64,000 bases of DNA. Origin: Dirofilaria immitis (Eukaryota > Nematoda > Chromadorea > Rhabditida > Onchocercidae). The notes below the pieces were generated by a model that worked only from the letters and a program-made list of their open reading frames with translations, had not been told where the DNA came from and did not search any database. The DNA is taken from NCBI GenBank assembly GCA_024305405.1, contig JAKNDB010000105.1, forward strand, positions 2,046,001-2,110,000, in the 5' to 3' direction. Below, piece after piece: positions 36,337-46,624 of this stretch. Each line of letters starts with the position of its first letter. Positions within the stretch are counted from its first letter, which is position 1. The position numbers and the translations under genes were made by a program.

Positions 36337-38265
36337 CGGTAACAATATAAAACAATACAGCAAGAACAGCATGATACATCATTCTTTAAGCAAGCAGCAC
36401 AAATTGCATCTCAACACATTTTATGATTCCTTCTCCTTTCCTTAAAACTGCTTTCTTCTAATGCGAAACGTCTTCGATATATCTCTTTCAAAATGATTAT
36501 ATTGATCTTTATCAACCGCATTTACTAGAAATGGCAAAATAACAGTGAATGACAACAACCATATCATTTTTTTGCTGACGTCATTTCTACTATTTTCTAC
36601 ATCCGAAGGAAAGAGGATGAACTGATAAGAATATAGTTTTAAATAAATAATTTTCTTCAGATCTGTACAGATATTTTAGAAGCCTAAAGAATACGAAAAG
36701 ATAGTGAACACTATCATTTGATTTAAATCTGTCATTAAAGAATCCAATGAAGGGGTCAGATAATAGCCCCTCATTTCTGTTAATGCTATTTATAGTTCAT
36801 TTATTTATCTATTAATTTATCGAATTTCTGGCCTATAACAGAACTGGATTTCAGAAAGTTTATTAAAAAAAAAAAGTTAAAATGAAAATTTGCACTTTAA
36901 AGTTTATTAATGAAATCTTACTTATTTACTTGATCAATTCTATCAAATTTTTGTTCACAAAGAAGAAAAACAAGCCAAAAAGACACTTCAAAATTTCGAA
37001 GTTCTGATTTAGGCGAAAATTCCCAAAAAATTGGAAGTGAAGTGAAAAACAAATGAAAAAGAATTAAGTTTGATAAAGCATTTGTAATAATTAATAAACC
37101 ACTAGCATTTACCAGAATTTGGCTTTCGAGGCTATATAAATGGTATACATTCTTATCATTAAAATGTATCATGCAATAAATATTTTTCTGAGTTCTAAAG
37201 TGATAAAAATAGATTGTTACATTTCTCCTCCTACCACTCATTTTTTTGGTAAGAAAAAAGAAAACTAACAAAAGTTGTTCTTAAATTTGGATAAATCAAT
37301 ATTTCATTAATTAATATGTAGAATATATTCTTAAATAAGAAATTCAAACAGTCTATGTTATAGATAGAACCAAAACAGCACTACGTACCATTGTATCAAT
37401 ATAAAGCTAAGAAACTGAAGAATAGGGAGGATTACAGAACATCCCGATAGGGACATGCTCCAACGTAAGAGCAAGTTCACGCTACTTAATAAAAGAGGAA
37501 GTTTAAGAAAAGTTCATGGAAGATTTCAATAGAAATAGCTCCTTGATACCTTGCAGTGTTGAATAGTTCAATCACTACAGTACCAATAAGCTACACATTA
37601 AAATAATGCCGGTATTTAAATCACCAATCTTTAGCAAATATATACTTTTATGGAATATCCGATTTAAAATAGAATATCGTTTCTGTCATCAAACCTATTT
37701 TAATTAAAAATTTGTTGAATCACAGTAGATATAATTCGAACATATATGCATTATCATTCCTCTTATTCTATTACTATTTATTATTAATAATCTTACTACT
37801 AAACATTGTCGCTGAGATAATGAAACATATATATTTTTTTGTACGTTTCCAAGATTTCGACAAAGTTCTGAAAATCTGCCGACCAAGAAATTCCACCTGT
37901 GAAGTATAGCTGAATTGCTGATCATCAATGCTTATACATTTCTTCAAAGGCTGACGACGACAGTATTATACAAGATATATGAAGGGAGCAATAGTTCTTC
38001 AGATTATCTTTTCTATCAGCAAAACAATCTATACTTTGAAGAATCTACTAACTATCATTTTAGGGATAAAATTTCGAGCTCTTCGAAATAGGGAAATTTG
38101 AGATCAATGGTGGGATGCACTATTAGATGGTTTTTTTCATGGAAGGAGCAGAGATAAATTAGAACTTTTATCAGAAAAAAGCTATACACATATTGAATTA
38201 TGCCATAACAACTAAGAATTTCAATCTAAGTCCCTTTTAAACCACAAATTTCAATTATTCTATAG

Positions 38266-38445
38266 CATTTCGTAGCCGAAAATGGTCAATTGAACCATTC
38301 CTGTTTTCATGGTGACACTATTGATAAAGCAAGGGCTGTGATTATCAAGTCGAGGGAAGAAATGACTGAGTCAAAGAGAGGGTGGAAGAAAGGAAATGTG
38401 TGTGTTTGCTTTTTCCGCTGTAGATTTAGTATTCATTTTTGTTAA
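38266..38445 (+). CDS. Candidate internal or terminal exon, unidentified
   Basis: After an acceptor (TTCTATAG) a 59-codon frame runs to TAA at 38443. It starts HFVAENGQLNHSCFHGDT and continues with a charged stretch (KARAVIIKSREEMTESKRGW) of composition unlike the surrounding AT-rich DNA. A donor GTGTGT at 38398 could end it earlier. I found no adjoining exon in a matching phase. Confidence 0.3.
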   Translation, partial: HFVAENGQLNHSCFHGDTIDKARAVIIKSREEMTESKRGWKKGNVCVCFFRCRFSIHFC

Positions 38446-39100
38446 TTCTTGATCTTATTGTTCTTTTCTCGTATTTCATTTGCCGTTCTGATGAAACAAG
38501 AAAGATTAATTAAATAAGGCATGAAGTTTCCTGTTATCATCTTCCATTCTGCGACGAATATTCCAAGAGTTGCGCATCACCAAAATTACCAGTTATTTCC
38601 ATCGTTTTTTCTCTATCTATTGGTTTATGGAGGAGCTAATTGTAATTGTGAAACAACTAATATAATTAGGATACATTGACTGCTGTTAATTGGCAGAATA
38701 TTGATACCTTTGTATTATAGATGTCAGAGCGAATTAAGATCCATCGATAATAGTATTATATACTTTTCGTTCTTTCAGATTCGAAATAAAAGATTTTTTA
38801 AAGTGATGATCGATACAATAGAGAAATATCGTAATTAAAAGGAATTTGTTGTATCATTGATCAATGCTTTCTGTTTTTAACTGTTTAGAAACGGATTGGA
38901 AGTAATATGTGCATTTTTAATGATATTACGATAATGAATTGGAGATATACAAAGTCTTTCGTCTTTCGAATAATCTCTTAGATTTAGCTGATTAAAGTTA
39001 CTGGCCTGTCATCCCTTTTCGTCTTTTATATTATGTGATTTGTGAAATATTGATATTTTATTTTGCAATAGTTTCAGTAGAATTTTAAAAGTACTTTCTA
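38446..39100. other. AT-rich spacer
   Basis: Nothing recognised between the two candidate exons except the acceptor at 39076. Confidence 0.4.
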
Positions 39101-39492
39101 ATGACTTTTTCTGAAGAAGAAACGGTGAATGCAAGAAAGTCATTCTTCGCGAGAAAATGGAAACGTTATTCCTTTCATAGTTTTATTGGTTTCGCAGGTG
39201 AAAATTGTACATATTACTCTTCATAATTCTTGTTTTTGCTTGCTAATATATATTCTCTACGAATATATGAAGTACGCATATCTTTAGCGTCCGAGAAACG
39301 ATGCCTCTTTTTGTTCAAAAATTTTGCATCGGATGATCTTATTTTTCTTTTTCTTCCTTTTGAATTAATTTTGCTCATTAAAAGTAAATATTAGATGCTT
39401 CAGTTTGGCATTATATCTATTACACCATCGAGTTCAATGAAAAGTCAGGAAACCAGAAGAACGACGAGATATGGCATATGTTCATTGGTTAA
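39101..39492 (+). CDS. Candidate two-exon gene for a small protein (61 aa)
   Basis: An acceptor (CAATAGTTTCAG) ends 24 bases before ATG 39101. Exon 1 (39101-39197) encodes MTFSEEETVNARKSFFARKW followed by a basic stretch and the start of a hydrophobic region, then ends at GCAG/GTGAAA in phase 1. Exon 2 (39404-39492) follows GATGCTTCAG, keeps the phase and encodes WHYIYYTIEFNEKSG to TAA. It could be a single-pass membrane protein. A donor before the stop (ATTG/GTTAAA) could extend it. No family recognised. Splice sites and phases agree, but the model is short. Confidence 0.38.
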
Positions 39493-41123
39493 AGAAAAAG
39501 TTCCCGATATTAAGACAGTATGGTATCCCATATAGGGAAAACTCATTGGGCAAGAAATAACTGCTAGATACCAAAATTTAACTGGTCTTCAGGTTTCGGA
39601 TACGACCAACACAATGTATCAAAAGTCTACAGAATTCGTTAAAAATTGCAATTATATATTGCATTTTTGTTATAATTTTGTTATGTATTAAAATTCTAGG
39701 TTTGATTTCCGTTATTTGTAGAGCACAATACCTAATATGCTGATGGTAATTTTGGTGCAAGTATAATTGAAATTAATATGATAGCAAAATTCTATAATCG
39801 AATAATCAATAAAGACGACTAAATGTCTTAGCAGAATTAAACATAGAATGAAGATTTAGCCTGCAATTTATCAAAAATGGATTTCGGTCACGCCTTTTAG
39901 TTGTGAGATTGATCGGTGAGCTGTCATCTTCAACCAGAATAGTATGTAAGAGTATTGGAGTATTACATATGCATTAATTGCTTGTAAAATTGGCATATTT
40001 GTATTTAATACTAGATAAAATATTCTTGGGATGCACTTCCACTATTTGTAGTATAAAGAAATACAGATTCATATTAATTTTTAAATTTATAATCTTTATA
40101 CTCTGTTAAACAGTTATTACATATATTCAGTTACACAGAGAAACCAACAAAGTACATACGGACATTAATCGGTTCAATTATTCAAATCCTGTGGCGAAAC
40201 TGTTCATCCGTAATTCGACAACTATTTTGTGCTCAGATTAAAAGTCGAACTGTCATGAAGCTAAACAATTAAAAATGTATTACAAAAAGTTGACTTTGCC
40301 TTAAAAATTAATATTTTGTAAGGATAATTTTGTGTAAGGTTGGTTAAACTTTCAAATACTGTATAATTCGGAGAAAAGAAACAAATTTTGAATATTTTCA
40401 CGTTGGTAATTTGTAATACATTTCTCGGATTTGCGAATACATTTCGTAGCTCATGAACAGTTCTTAATGATATAATCCAATGATAATGAAATAAATAATG
40501 CTATAGGCTGATTAGCATGTAAAGATAAGGTACTACGAAACCAAAATTGTAGTAGAGTTGTCGTAATAAATTAAGAAAGAAGTAGAAGACTGAAATCAAA
40601 ATTGAACGAATATCAGGCACTAAAGATATCACATTTTCACTTGAAAAAATAATAGTTGAAAAGAGTGGGAAAATGTTTGGAAGGATTTGTCTAATATCGG
40701 CAACTAGAAAATTGCTGAGTTCTCGGAATTTGCAAGAAATGGTATCGAAAAATTCCCTCTAAAGTTGTTCGTAGTAATCAAGCCTAATATTCACCTGTTT
40801 ACGGCCTTGATTGAAGAGTAGATAATGAAGGAAAGCATAAGAAGATGTTGCTTATGGCGTATTCTCAGATGAAACATAATTACGACAGTGATGCTGATAG
40901 AAGTGAATATAATTAATGAGCTGAAAAAGGCAAATAAAATACTAATTGAGATCACAATTGGGAAAAGAAAGTGGTAGGAAAGATAAATAATTAACCCAAA
41001 CTAAAAGTGATTAATAGCTAGAATAAGAACGCATTGGTTTTTTCCCATATATCTCTGTTTAGAAACTAACGATCATCAAGTTAAGAGTTCCATTCTCAAA
41101 AAGATCATTTTTTCCACCACTAA
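39493..41123. other. AT-rich region with one very small candidate gene
   Basis: No confident gene. A possible mini-gene has exons 40673-40741 (MFGRICLISATRKLLSSRNL...) and 40869-40916, with a phase-0 GTATCG donor and TATTCTCAG acceptor, giving 38 residues with a presequence-like, Arg/Ser-rich start. It is too short to trust. Confidence 0.35.
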
Positions 41124-41354
41124 TCAAACTTCATAACTTTTCTTTCCTTGAGTAAGCTGTTTAATAAGATTGCCAAATTTATAAATTTCATAAGAAAGTC
41201 TTTTGAAACAACTGACCGTAGTAAGCAACATTCCACAACGATTGTCAACCCAAATAGCCAAAGCTAATAAAGTAGAAATGACGGCAGTTAATAGAAATGT
41301 ACTGGCAATGATATTTATTAATTGTAGTTTTCTTTCTCCCATCTCTTTTCCCAT
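41124..41354 (-). CDS. Candidate small single-pass membrane protein (76 aa)
   Basis: ATG-initiated minus-strand frame beginning MGKEMGERKLQLI. A hydrophobic segment follows (about residues 13-36, including FLLTAVISTLLALAIWV), then a Cys-containing basic tail ending in a stop at 41124. The layout (charged N-terminus then one membrane segment) resembles a type II anchor, as in N-termini of cuticle collagens, but no collagen exon was found downstream on this strand. It ends about 0.3 kb before the BEL element. Composition is better than the neighbouring random frames. Confidence 0.35.
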   Translation of the reverse strand: MGKEMGERKLQLINIIASTFLLTAVISTLLALAIWVDNRCGMLLTTVSCFKRLSYEIYKFGNLIKQLTQGKKSYEV

Positions 41355-41668
41355 GTTTACAAATCGAAAAGTCTCGTCAAGCGCTCATTTCTATACTTTA
41401 CGAGCTAATTTTATGAACACAGAAATTTTGTCCATCTTAATTTCTCTGTCTCAATTTTGAGCGCTCAGAATCTGCTTCATTTGCTTTTATCCGCTTAAAT
41501 CGGTGTAGGCACCAATATAATAATTTGATTACAATAAAGCGAAATATGAGAAACAAATAAAAAGATGCAAGAAATTATGAGACATCAGAAGAGGAGGACG
41601 AATAAGAATACAAAGGAAAACCTCACTGACAATATCTTGAAAAAAAAATAAATAAACGAGTGGAAGCC

Positions 41669-41673
41669 GCAGC
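41669..41673. repeat. Target-site duplication, left copy
   Basis: GCAGC directly before the TGTCGCG end; the identical 5 bases follow the other end. Confidence 0.9.
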
Positions 41674-42365
41674 TGTCGCGTATTTATTGGGTGTGAGCTG
41701 ACGTCGAGGGGACCAAATGTCACCAATGTTGGGGATTGAGTATGTAGTGGAGCTGTATTGAGCGCACACCGTGAAGCCGAAACGTTTATTACTGATTGTA
41801 CTTAAGTGATAACAATAATATTGATGATGATCACTCGTGGTTGATATCTTCCCAGAAGTGTTGTGGAAGATTTTGTTGCGGGGACAATCAACAAGTGAGG
41901 AATCTTTATTAGAAAAAAAAACAAACAAGGTTCCATCTGTTGCTGTGATTGTGATTATATAGGGTGATAAAAGGGGCGTGATGAGAAAAAAATTTGGATT
42001 GGAAAAATTTGTAAATGGATAAAACAGATGTTTTAAGAGGAACAAATGATGAATAATGTGGGAAAGGATTTTGGGAGAATGATGAATAAGAAAATTTAAA
42101 TAAATGTTTTGATTAGTGTGAAAAACAGGAAATCGTTGATGGATTAGTGTGAGAAACAGGAAATCGTTGATAGCTTAATTATTTGTTACAAACAATGTAT
42201 TTTTAGGAATTTTATAAATTTGAATTAATTTCTTCTCGATTTCCCGACAAGAAGTGGGAGTGGTTAATTCTAGCACCGGAAACATACCGGATATGGATGA
42301 AACATTACAGTAAGATTAAAAGGAGAGATTAGCGTGGGAAAATAAGCGTTTAAACATAAAGATGT
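41674..42365 (-). repeat. 3' LTR of the BEL/Pao element, mosaic copy
   Basis: Nearly identical to the right LTR over 41674-41858 and again over about 42250-42350. Between them lie about 390 bases absent from the right copy, bounded by the short direct repeat AGAAGTG. The far end of the LTR expected next to the Env-like ORF is missing. Confidence 0.75.
42111..42172. repeat. Two-copy 31-bp tandem repeat inside the 3' LTR insert
   Basis: Units at 42111-42141 and 42142-42172 (GATTAGTGTGARAAACAGGA...) differ at two positions. Confidence 0.85.
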
Positions 42366-42982
42366 GGATGGTGATATGGAGGTTTAAGGCCAATTATTAT
42401 AAGTAATATTACGGCAATACTGATGCAAATAGTTATTAACTTCCAATTTGTTGCTACACTTTCAAGTTCTTCTTGATTAAATTGAATCACTTGGTCAACT
42501 TCTCGTCCGACATGATTCGTTAATTCTTCTCCCTGTTCGGCTATTTCTTCCCAGATAGAATCGTCCTTGTATTGTGACGACACCAAACTATTTGTGTCGT
42601 GATGGTGGCTTAGAAGCTTCAACTCAGTATTAATTCTCTCGATCTCAAATTTATTTAGTAATTCTCCTGTGAATTCGATGGTTCGGAATGGCTTTCTACC
42701 TGTTTTACAGGGTGCTATCCACAATGTACCTCCTTTTCTTTTAACTATTACAGATGAGGCCTGCAATTCGTCGATAACGTAGTGATCACCATATTTTATG
42801 GTTGGTATTCCAACATGAGTGTGTGTATACACATTTGTCATGTGCATCGTGACGGTTTGGTTGATGATATCATCGCAACTCCAACTTGCAGGAATATTGA
42901 ACGGTATTGTGGAAATCCATTTGCAGCTGTTTGCATTTATCATCTGTACCGTTACTAATGATAGCATTGTTATCAATGACAA
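42350..42982 (-). CDS. Env-like ORF of the BEL/Pao element
   Basis: A continuous 210-codon frame after the integrase. It has a hydrophobic signal-like start (MSLITMLSLVTVQMINAN), several Cys, an N-Q-T glycosylation site, a heptad-like region (about residues 110-178) and a C-terminal membrane segment at about residues 181-199, then a short His-rich tail. Position and architecture suggest an envelope-like glycoprotein, as known in some nematode BEL elements. It is shorter than typical Env proteins, so it may be the C-terminal part of a larger one. No specific viral family assigned. Confidence 0.6.
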   Translation of the reverse strand: MSLITMLSLVTVQMINANSCKWISTIPFNIPASWSCDDIINQTVTMHMTNVYTHTHVGIPTIKYGDHYVIDELQASSVIVKRKGGTLWIAPCKTGRKPFRTIEFTGELLNKFEIERINTELKLLSHHHDTNSLVSSQYKDDSIWEEIAEQGEELTNHVGREVDQVIQFNQEELESVATNWKLITICISIAVILLIIIGLKPPYHHPHLYV

Positions 42983-43237
42983 TGCCTTCGAAAGATTATT
43001 TGATGTTGTCTAGTAGTTATCTTGGCATATGCCGCCGCTTTCTTAGCGGTTCGAGTTCGACTAGCAATTGGTTTTTCAAAGTTGTCTTGTTCTTGCCAAA
43101 TCTTCTCTGTGATTTCGCGATCATTATTATTATCGCTGCTGATTTCCATAGGGCAAAGCATATTCAATGACCGGTTGAGTTGCTTCCCATTAGGTAGTTA
43201 TATCACGGCACTTCGCGTCCAACCATCTAGACCTTTA

Positions 43238-43891
43238 TTAAGTTTGATTATTCGAGCGAGATTCCAAATACCCACGAGGACTATTGGGTTCCACCACTAA
43301 AACTATTTCATTCACTTGCGGTAATCTTGCCTCCACTAGTCGAGGAGCACGTATTTCCCTTTGTCCACGTTCTCTTAAAGAAGTGAGATAATCTTCTCTC
43401 CAAAATTTCCAGTAGGCATCTAACACTTTCAGAATACTTGACCACTGCTTGATCAAGTTGTCCCTTGTGTTCAATACGTATGGCGTATATTCCTCCTCAT
43501 GATTTTCATATTTAATTGGCATATGTAATGATGCCGTTGGTAAAATAAAATCAATGGGACGTACAATTCTATAATCATCAAAACCGACATAAGTCAATGG
43601 ACGTGTGTTCAATATTCCTTCTATTTCTGTAATTAGCGTCATCATTTCTTTCTCAGTGAGTAATCTTCTTCCTATCGCTTTTGTTAAGGCTACTTTCGTT
43701 AATCCAATGAGTCGTTCATAAACACCACCGCCCCAAGGAGCTCGTGGAATGGTGTTCTTCCAGATCATACCCTTTTCAGCCAAGAAATTGGCGTTTTCGT
43801 TCATTATTTGCTTGAATACTACTTGAAACTGACTAGCATTGTCGCTAAATACTAGTTTTCGGTATCCTCTACGCGCGACGAATCGTCTCAA
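43238..43891 (-). pseudogene. pol: BEL/Pao integrase catalytic core and C-terminal region
   Basis: Carries the second and third acidic catalytic residues in VFSDNASQF and PWGGGVYERLIGLTK, then EGILNTRPLTYV and the C-terminal LPQVNEIVLV. The first catalytic block (GLDYLGPL, TRAVHLELV) is still legible at about 43895-44030 but separated by a short gap. Inserts cDNA into the genome when intact. Confidence 0.88.
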
Positions 43892-44026
43892 AATATGAGA
43901 AAAATTTCCAGCGATAAATCTTCAACCAGTTCAAGGTGGACTGCTCTAGTTGTAAAGCATGGGAAAAGTGCAATCCATCTTTTAATCACTCCAGTAGAGG
44001 ATTTAATCGAGAGGGGCCTAGGTAAT

Positions 44027-44314
44027 CTAAACCTTTTGTTCAAATGGTCTTGAACGCTGTACTCGCGATTCTGGTAAGTTCGGCATTGGTGGTAATTTGA
44101 AAGGTTTTGCCTTCCATCGCCTACAAGCCATGCATGAGGATATTGTTCGTTTTATTGTGGCTCTTCCTTTCGGAATCCAGAATCTGCGTCTTATTGCGGA
44201 CAATGTATGCGCAACACCAGCATGATACAAATTATTATGTTGTTGTTCAATAATGAGTTTAGTTATATCATCTTTGTTTGGCAAATAAATAGGATATTTA
44301 CTTTCGTTATCCAA
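44027..44314 (-). pseudogene. pol: BEL/Pao integrase zinc-binding domain
   Basis: Contains the His-His-Cys-Cys zinc site: [13 protein letters not shown], then [16 protein letters not shown] and CMACRRWK. This is the N-terminal domain of the integrase. Confidence 0.85.
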
Positions 44315-44418
44315 TTCTGAATTTTCTAGTCGACTGTTGGACCTCCACAGTTTATCGTTTTTATCTTGGGAAAGATTCCACTTTTCTATCGCTACACTTG
44401 TTAAATTCTGGATTGCGC

Positions 44419-44896
44419 CTACCTAATTAGTAACCATTCTGCTAGATTGTAATCGTCCTTTGTCATTTCGATTCCTTGAATAGACAATGACTTTAACCAT
44501 AATATGTCCATTTTGAACGTCTTTTTAATGAATCGGAGGGTCCATACGGTCGCTCTAATGATTTTAGTCCATTTACCAAAACGGTGTGCTTCAATAAATC
44601 GAATACTATCGTTTGCATGATTACATGCAGCCGTCTTTGATAAATTCAACATCACCGCATGCATAATTTCGTCTTCTGCTTTATAACTGAACTCTCCAAT
44701 CGGCCATTGTGATGGATCTTTTTCTAACCAGTGCGGTCCATTCCACCATAATTTATTATAACGCAGTTGGTGATATCCCTCTTGTAGCTATATCAGCTGG
44801 ATTGTCATGACTCGGTAGATATCTCAACTTAAAATGCGAATTTCGGATTTCTTCGCCCGCCTTTGTACAAATCGCGGAAGTGATTTTGATTCATTT
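44419..44896 (-). pseudogene. pol: BEL/Pao RNase H to integrase connection
   Basis: Continues in shifting frames: a stretch with YLPSHDNPADIATRG (the conserved BEL connection motif), WWNGPHWLEKDPSQWP, then an open frame at 44664-44419 with FIEAHRFGKWTKIIRATVW. At least two one-base slips. Confidence 0.7.
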
Positions 44897-45709
44897 TTAC
44901 CCAAAAAGGGCACATTTTGCGTCAGACCATACAGTTGCATATTTTCCTTGACATTGTAATTGCTTTAATACAAATCGGCCTGCTTTAACGCCTATCAGAA
45001 GAGATAACAACTCGAGTTTTGGAATCGATATATCCTTTATTTGCGTTATTCGAGATTTAGCATATAACAAATGAGCTTTAGCGACTTTATATTCCTCGTC
45101 AGTATATCTTATACAGACAGCAGTTGCATAGGCGAGTTTTGACGCATCTGTAAAGATGTGAAATTCCGTTGAATTGATGTTCCTTGTTATATGTCTTGGT
45201 ATCTCTCTGACAATTTTGGGCCAATCTGATACAAGGACTTTCCACTGCTCTTTATCATTGTCAATTATGGATTGATCCCATGAATATTTTTCCTTCCACA
45301 AGTGTTGAATGAACAGTTTGAGCCGCACCATGATCGGTGTCAAATATCCCAATGGATCGTATTGTGATGCTATGAACTGTAAAATTATTCTTTTTGTTAA
45401 TTTTTTGTTTGACCATGGTCTCAATCTCAACTGCATGGTGTCCAAGTTATGGTTCCAGTTAAGTCTGAAGAAGGTTTCCTTATTAGATGTATTCAGGTCA
45501 TCTACTGGTAACCGTTTATTGAATTCCTTGTCATTGGATAAAAATTCTCTCACATTCATTGTTGCCTTTTTGAAGATTTCTTTGGTTTCAAGGTATTTAG
45601 TTATTGCTTCTTCTGTATTGTCAGCTGTCAAAACGATGTTGTCCACATACAGGTTCTGTTTTATTTCATATGCCAATCTAGTTGCCGTATTATCTAAATG
45701 AACAGACAT
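44897..45709 (-). pseudogene. pol: BEL/Pao reverse transcriptase (C-terminal part) and RNase H
   Basis: Resumes at the conserved HLDNTATRLAYEI segment and the catalytic box as NLYVDNIVL (YVDN instead of the common YVDD). The thumb follows (TKRIILQFIASQYDPLGYLT), then RNase H with FHIFTDASK, IPKLELLSLLIG and WSDAKCAL. The fingers and palm motifs that should precede the YVDN box, about 200 residues, are absent. The frame ends at 44897 through a one-base slip in a T run, beyond which RNase H continues. Not functional as assembled. Confidence 0.87.
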
Positions 45710-46062
45710 GATAACGCCCCTTCTTTCTTATAAGTGTTCTTTGAAAGCGCTCCAGTATTTTTCATCATCATTATCATTCGGAGACTCTTGGATACCAATC
45801 GCTTCTAGTCTCCAAAATTTTCTAATTCCGAATTAATATTAGCCCTAACAGTACATACCAAATTTTGCGGAGAGATGTTATTACAAAGTTTACTTATATC
45901 TCCAGTACCGACAATGATAGGACCGACCCTTGTTTGTACCAGCATATGGCCTGTATGTAATTCTTGTTCCTGTTGTATTTTGATAAACTTAAAGAAGTGA
46001 TCGGCTCCAACCAATATGTCGGGTTCTCCCCACCGATTTGTTAGTATTTGAAATTTGTCTTT
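45710..46062 (-). pseudogene. BEL/Pao protease-RT linker region
   Basis: Reads GGEPDILVGADHFFKFIKI, characteristic of the BEL protease C-terminus, then a linker that ends with an FWRLEAIGI motif and, in a shifted frame, KKGRYHV, the beginning of the RT. The RT is cut off immediately after this motif. Confidence 0.75.
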
Positions 46063-46624
46063 CTTCGGGGAATCACCACTTGCAATTCGTTAGTTATATG
46101 ATCAACCACATTAACCGCTAATGTTACAACATCGTTGTCCACTGTTTGTACGCTCAATTGAGTAGAAACTGTGGGGTAGGGCGTTGGATTCTTTACGCCA
46201 AATGGAGTTATTTTAATGATTTGTTTGTCAGTTTCTGTTAATTCCAACTGTTGCGCTAGTTTCTGAGAAATGAAGGATAGTTGCGATCCTGAATCGAATA
46301 GTGCTAAAGCCTTCGCTTGCCGTTGGGGCTGAGTAGGATTAAAAACTTTTATTTCCTTACATAGGAGTAAAGTTCCGTTTGCGACGTTTGCTTGAGCGGT
46401 ATTGCTTGAGTTACTGAGGAATGCCGGACAATCCGTTTTCGGGAGCGTTCGAAGATTTTCGTGAACATTCTTGACATCGGAATTAACCAGTTGTTTGAAG
46501 GGGTTGTCTTTCTATTTCTACATAGCGCACTGTTGTGAAAGGCTTTGCAATAAAAACATCGTTTCCTTAATTTGCACCTCTCACTAAAGTGATTGTCTTT
46601 AAAACAGATCAAACATTTCTTCAA
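46041..46624 (-). pseudogene. BEL/Pao zinc knuckle and aspartic protease
   Basis: From 46624 the frame reads CLICFKDNHFSERC and CFYCKAFHNSALC, two nucleic-acid-binding Cys-His knuckles. About 46400 a slip leads to the protease in another frame, with the active-site motif ALFDSGSQLSFIS and a following ITPFGVKN block. A further slip at about 46062 (a C run) moves to the frame of the next segment. The protease would process Gag-Pol. Broken as assembled. Confidence 0.8.

Larger units (their letters stand above)
34781..38265. other. Intergenic AT-rich region
   Basis: No confident gene. Minus-strand open frames at 35114-35341, 36918-37271 and 37704-37928 have acceptable but unremarkable composition; the second ends next to a good donor (GTAAGA) yet has no partner exon that I could find. 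An (AT)13 tract lies at 36311-36336. Confidence 0.4.

Noticed and set aside
36918..37271. 117-codon minus-strand frame ending next to GTAAGA
   Set aside because: Phe/Leu/Ile-rich, no partner exon and no recognisable motif; probably chance in AT-rich DNA.
45309..45701. 130-codon plus-strand frame
   Set aside because: Antisense of the BEL reverse transcriptase/RNase H segment.
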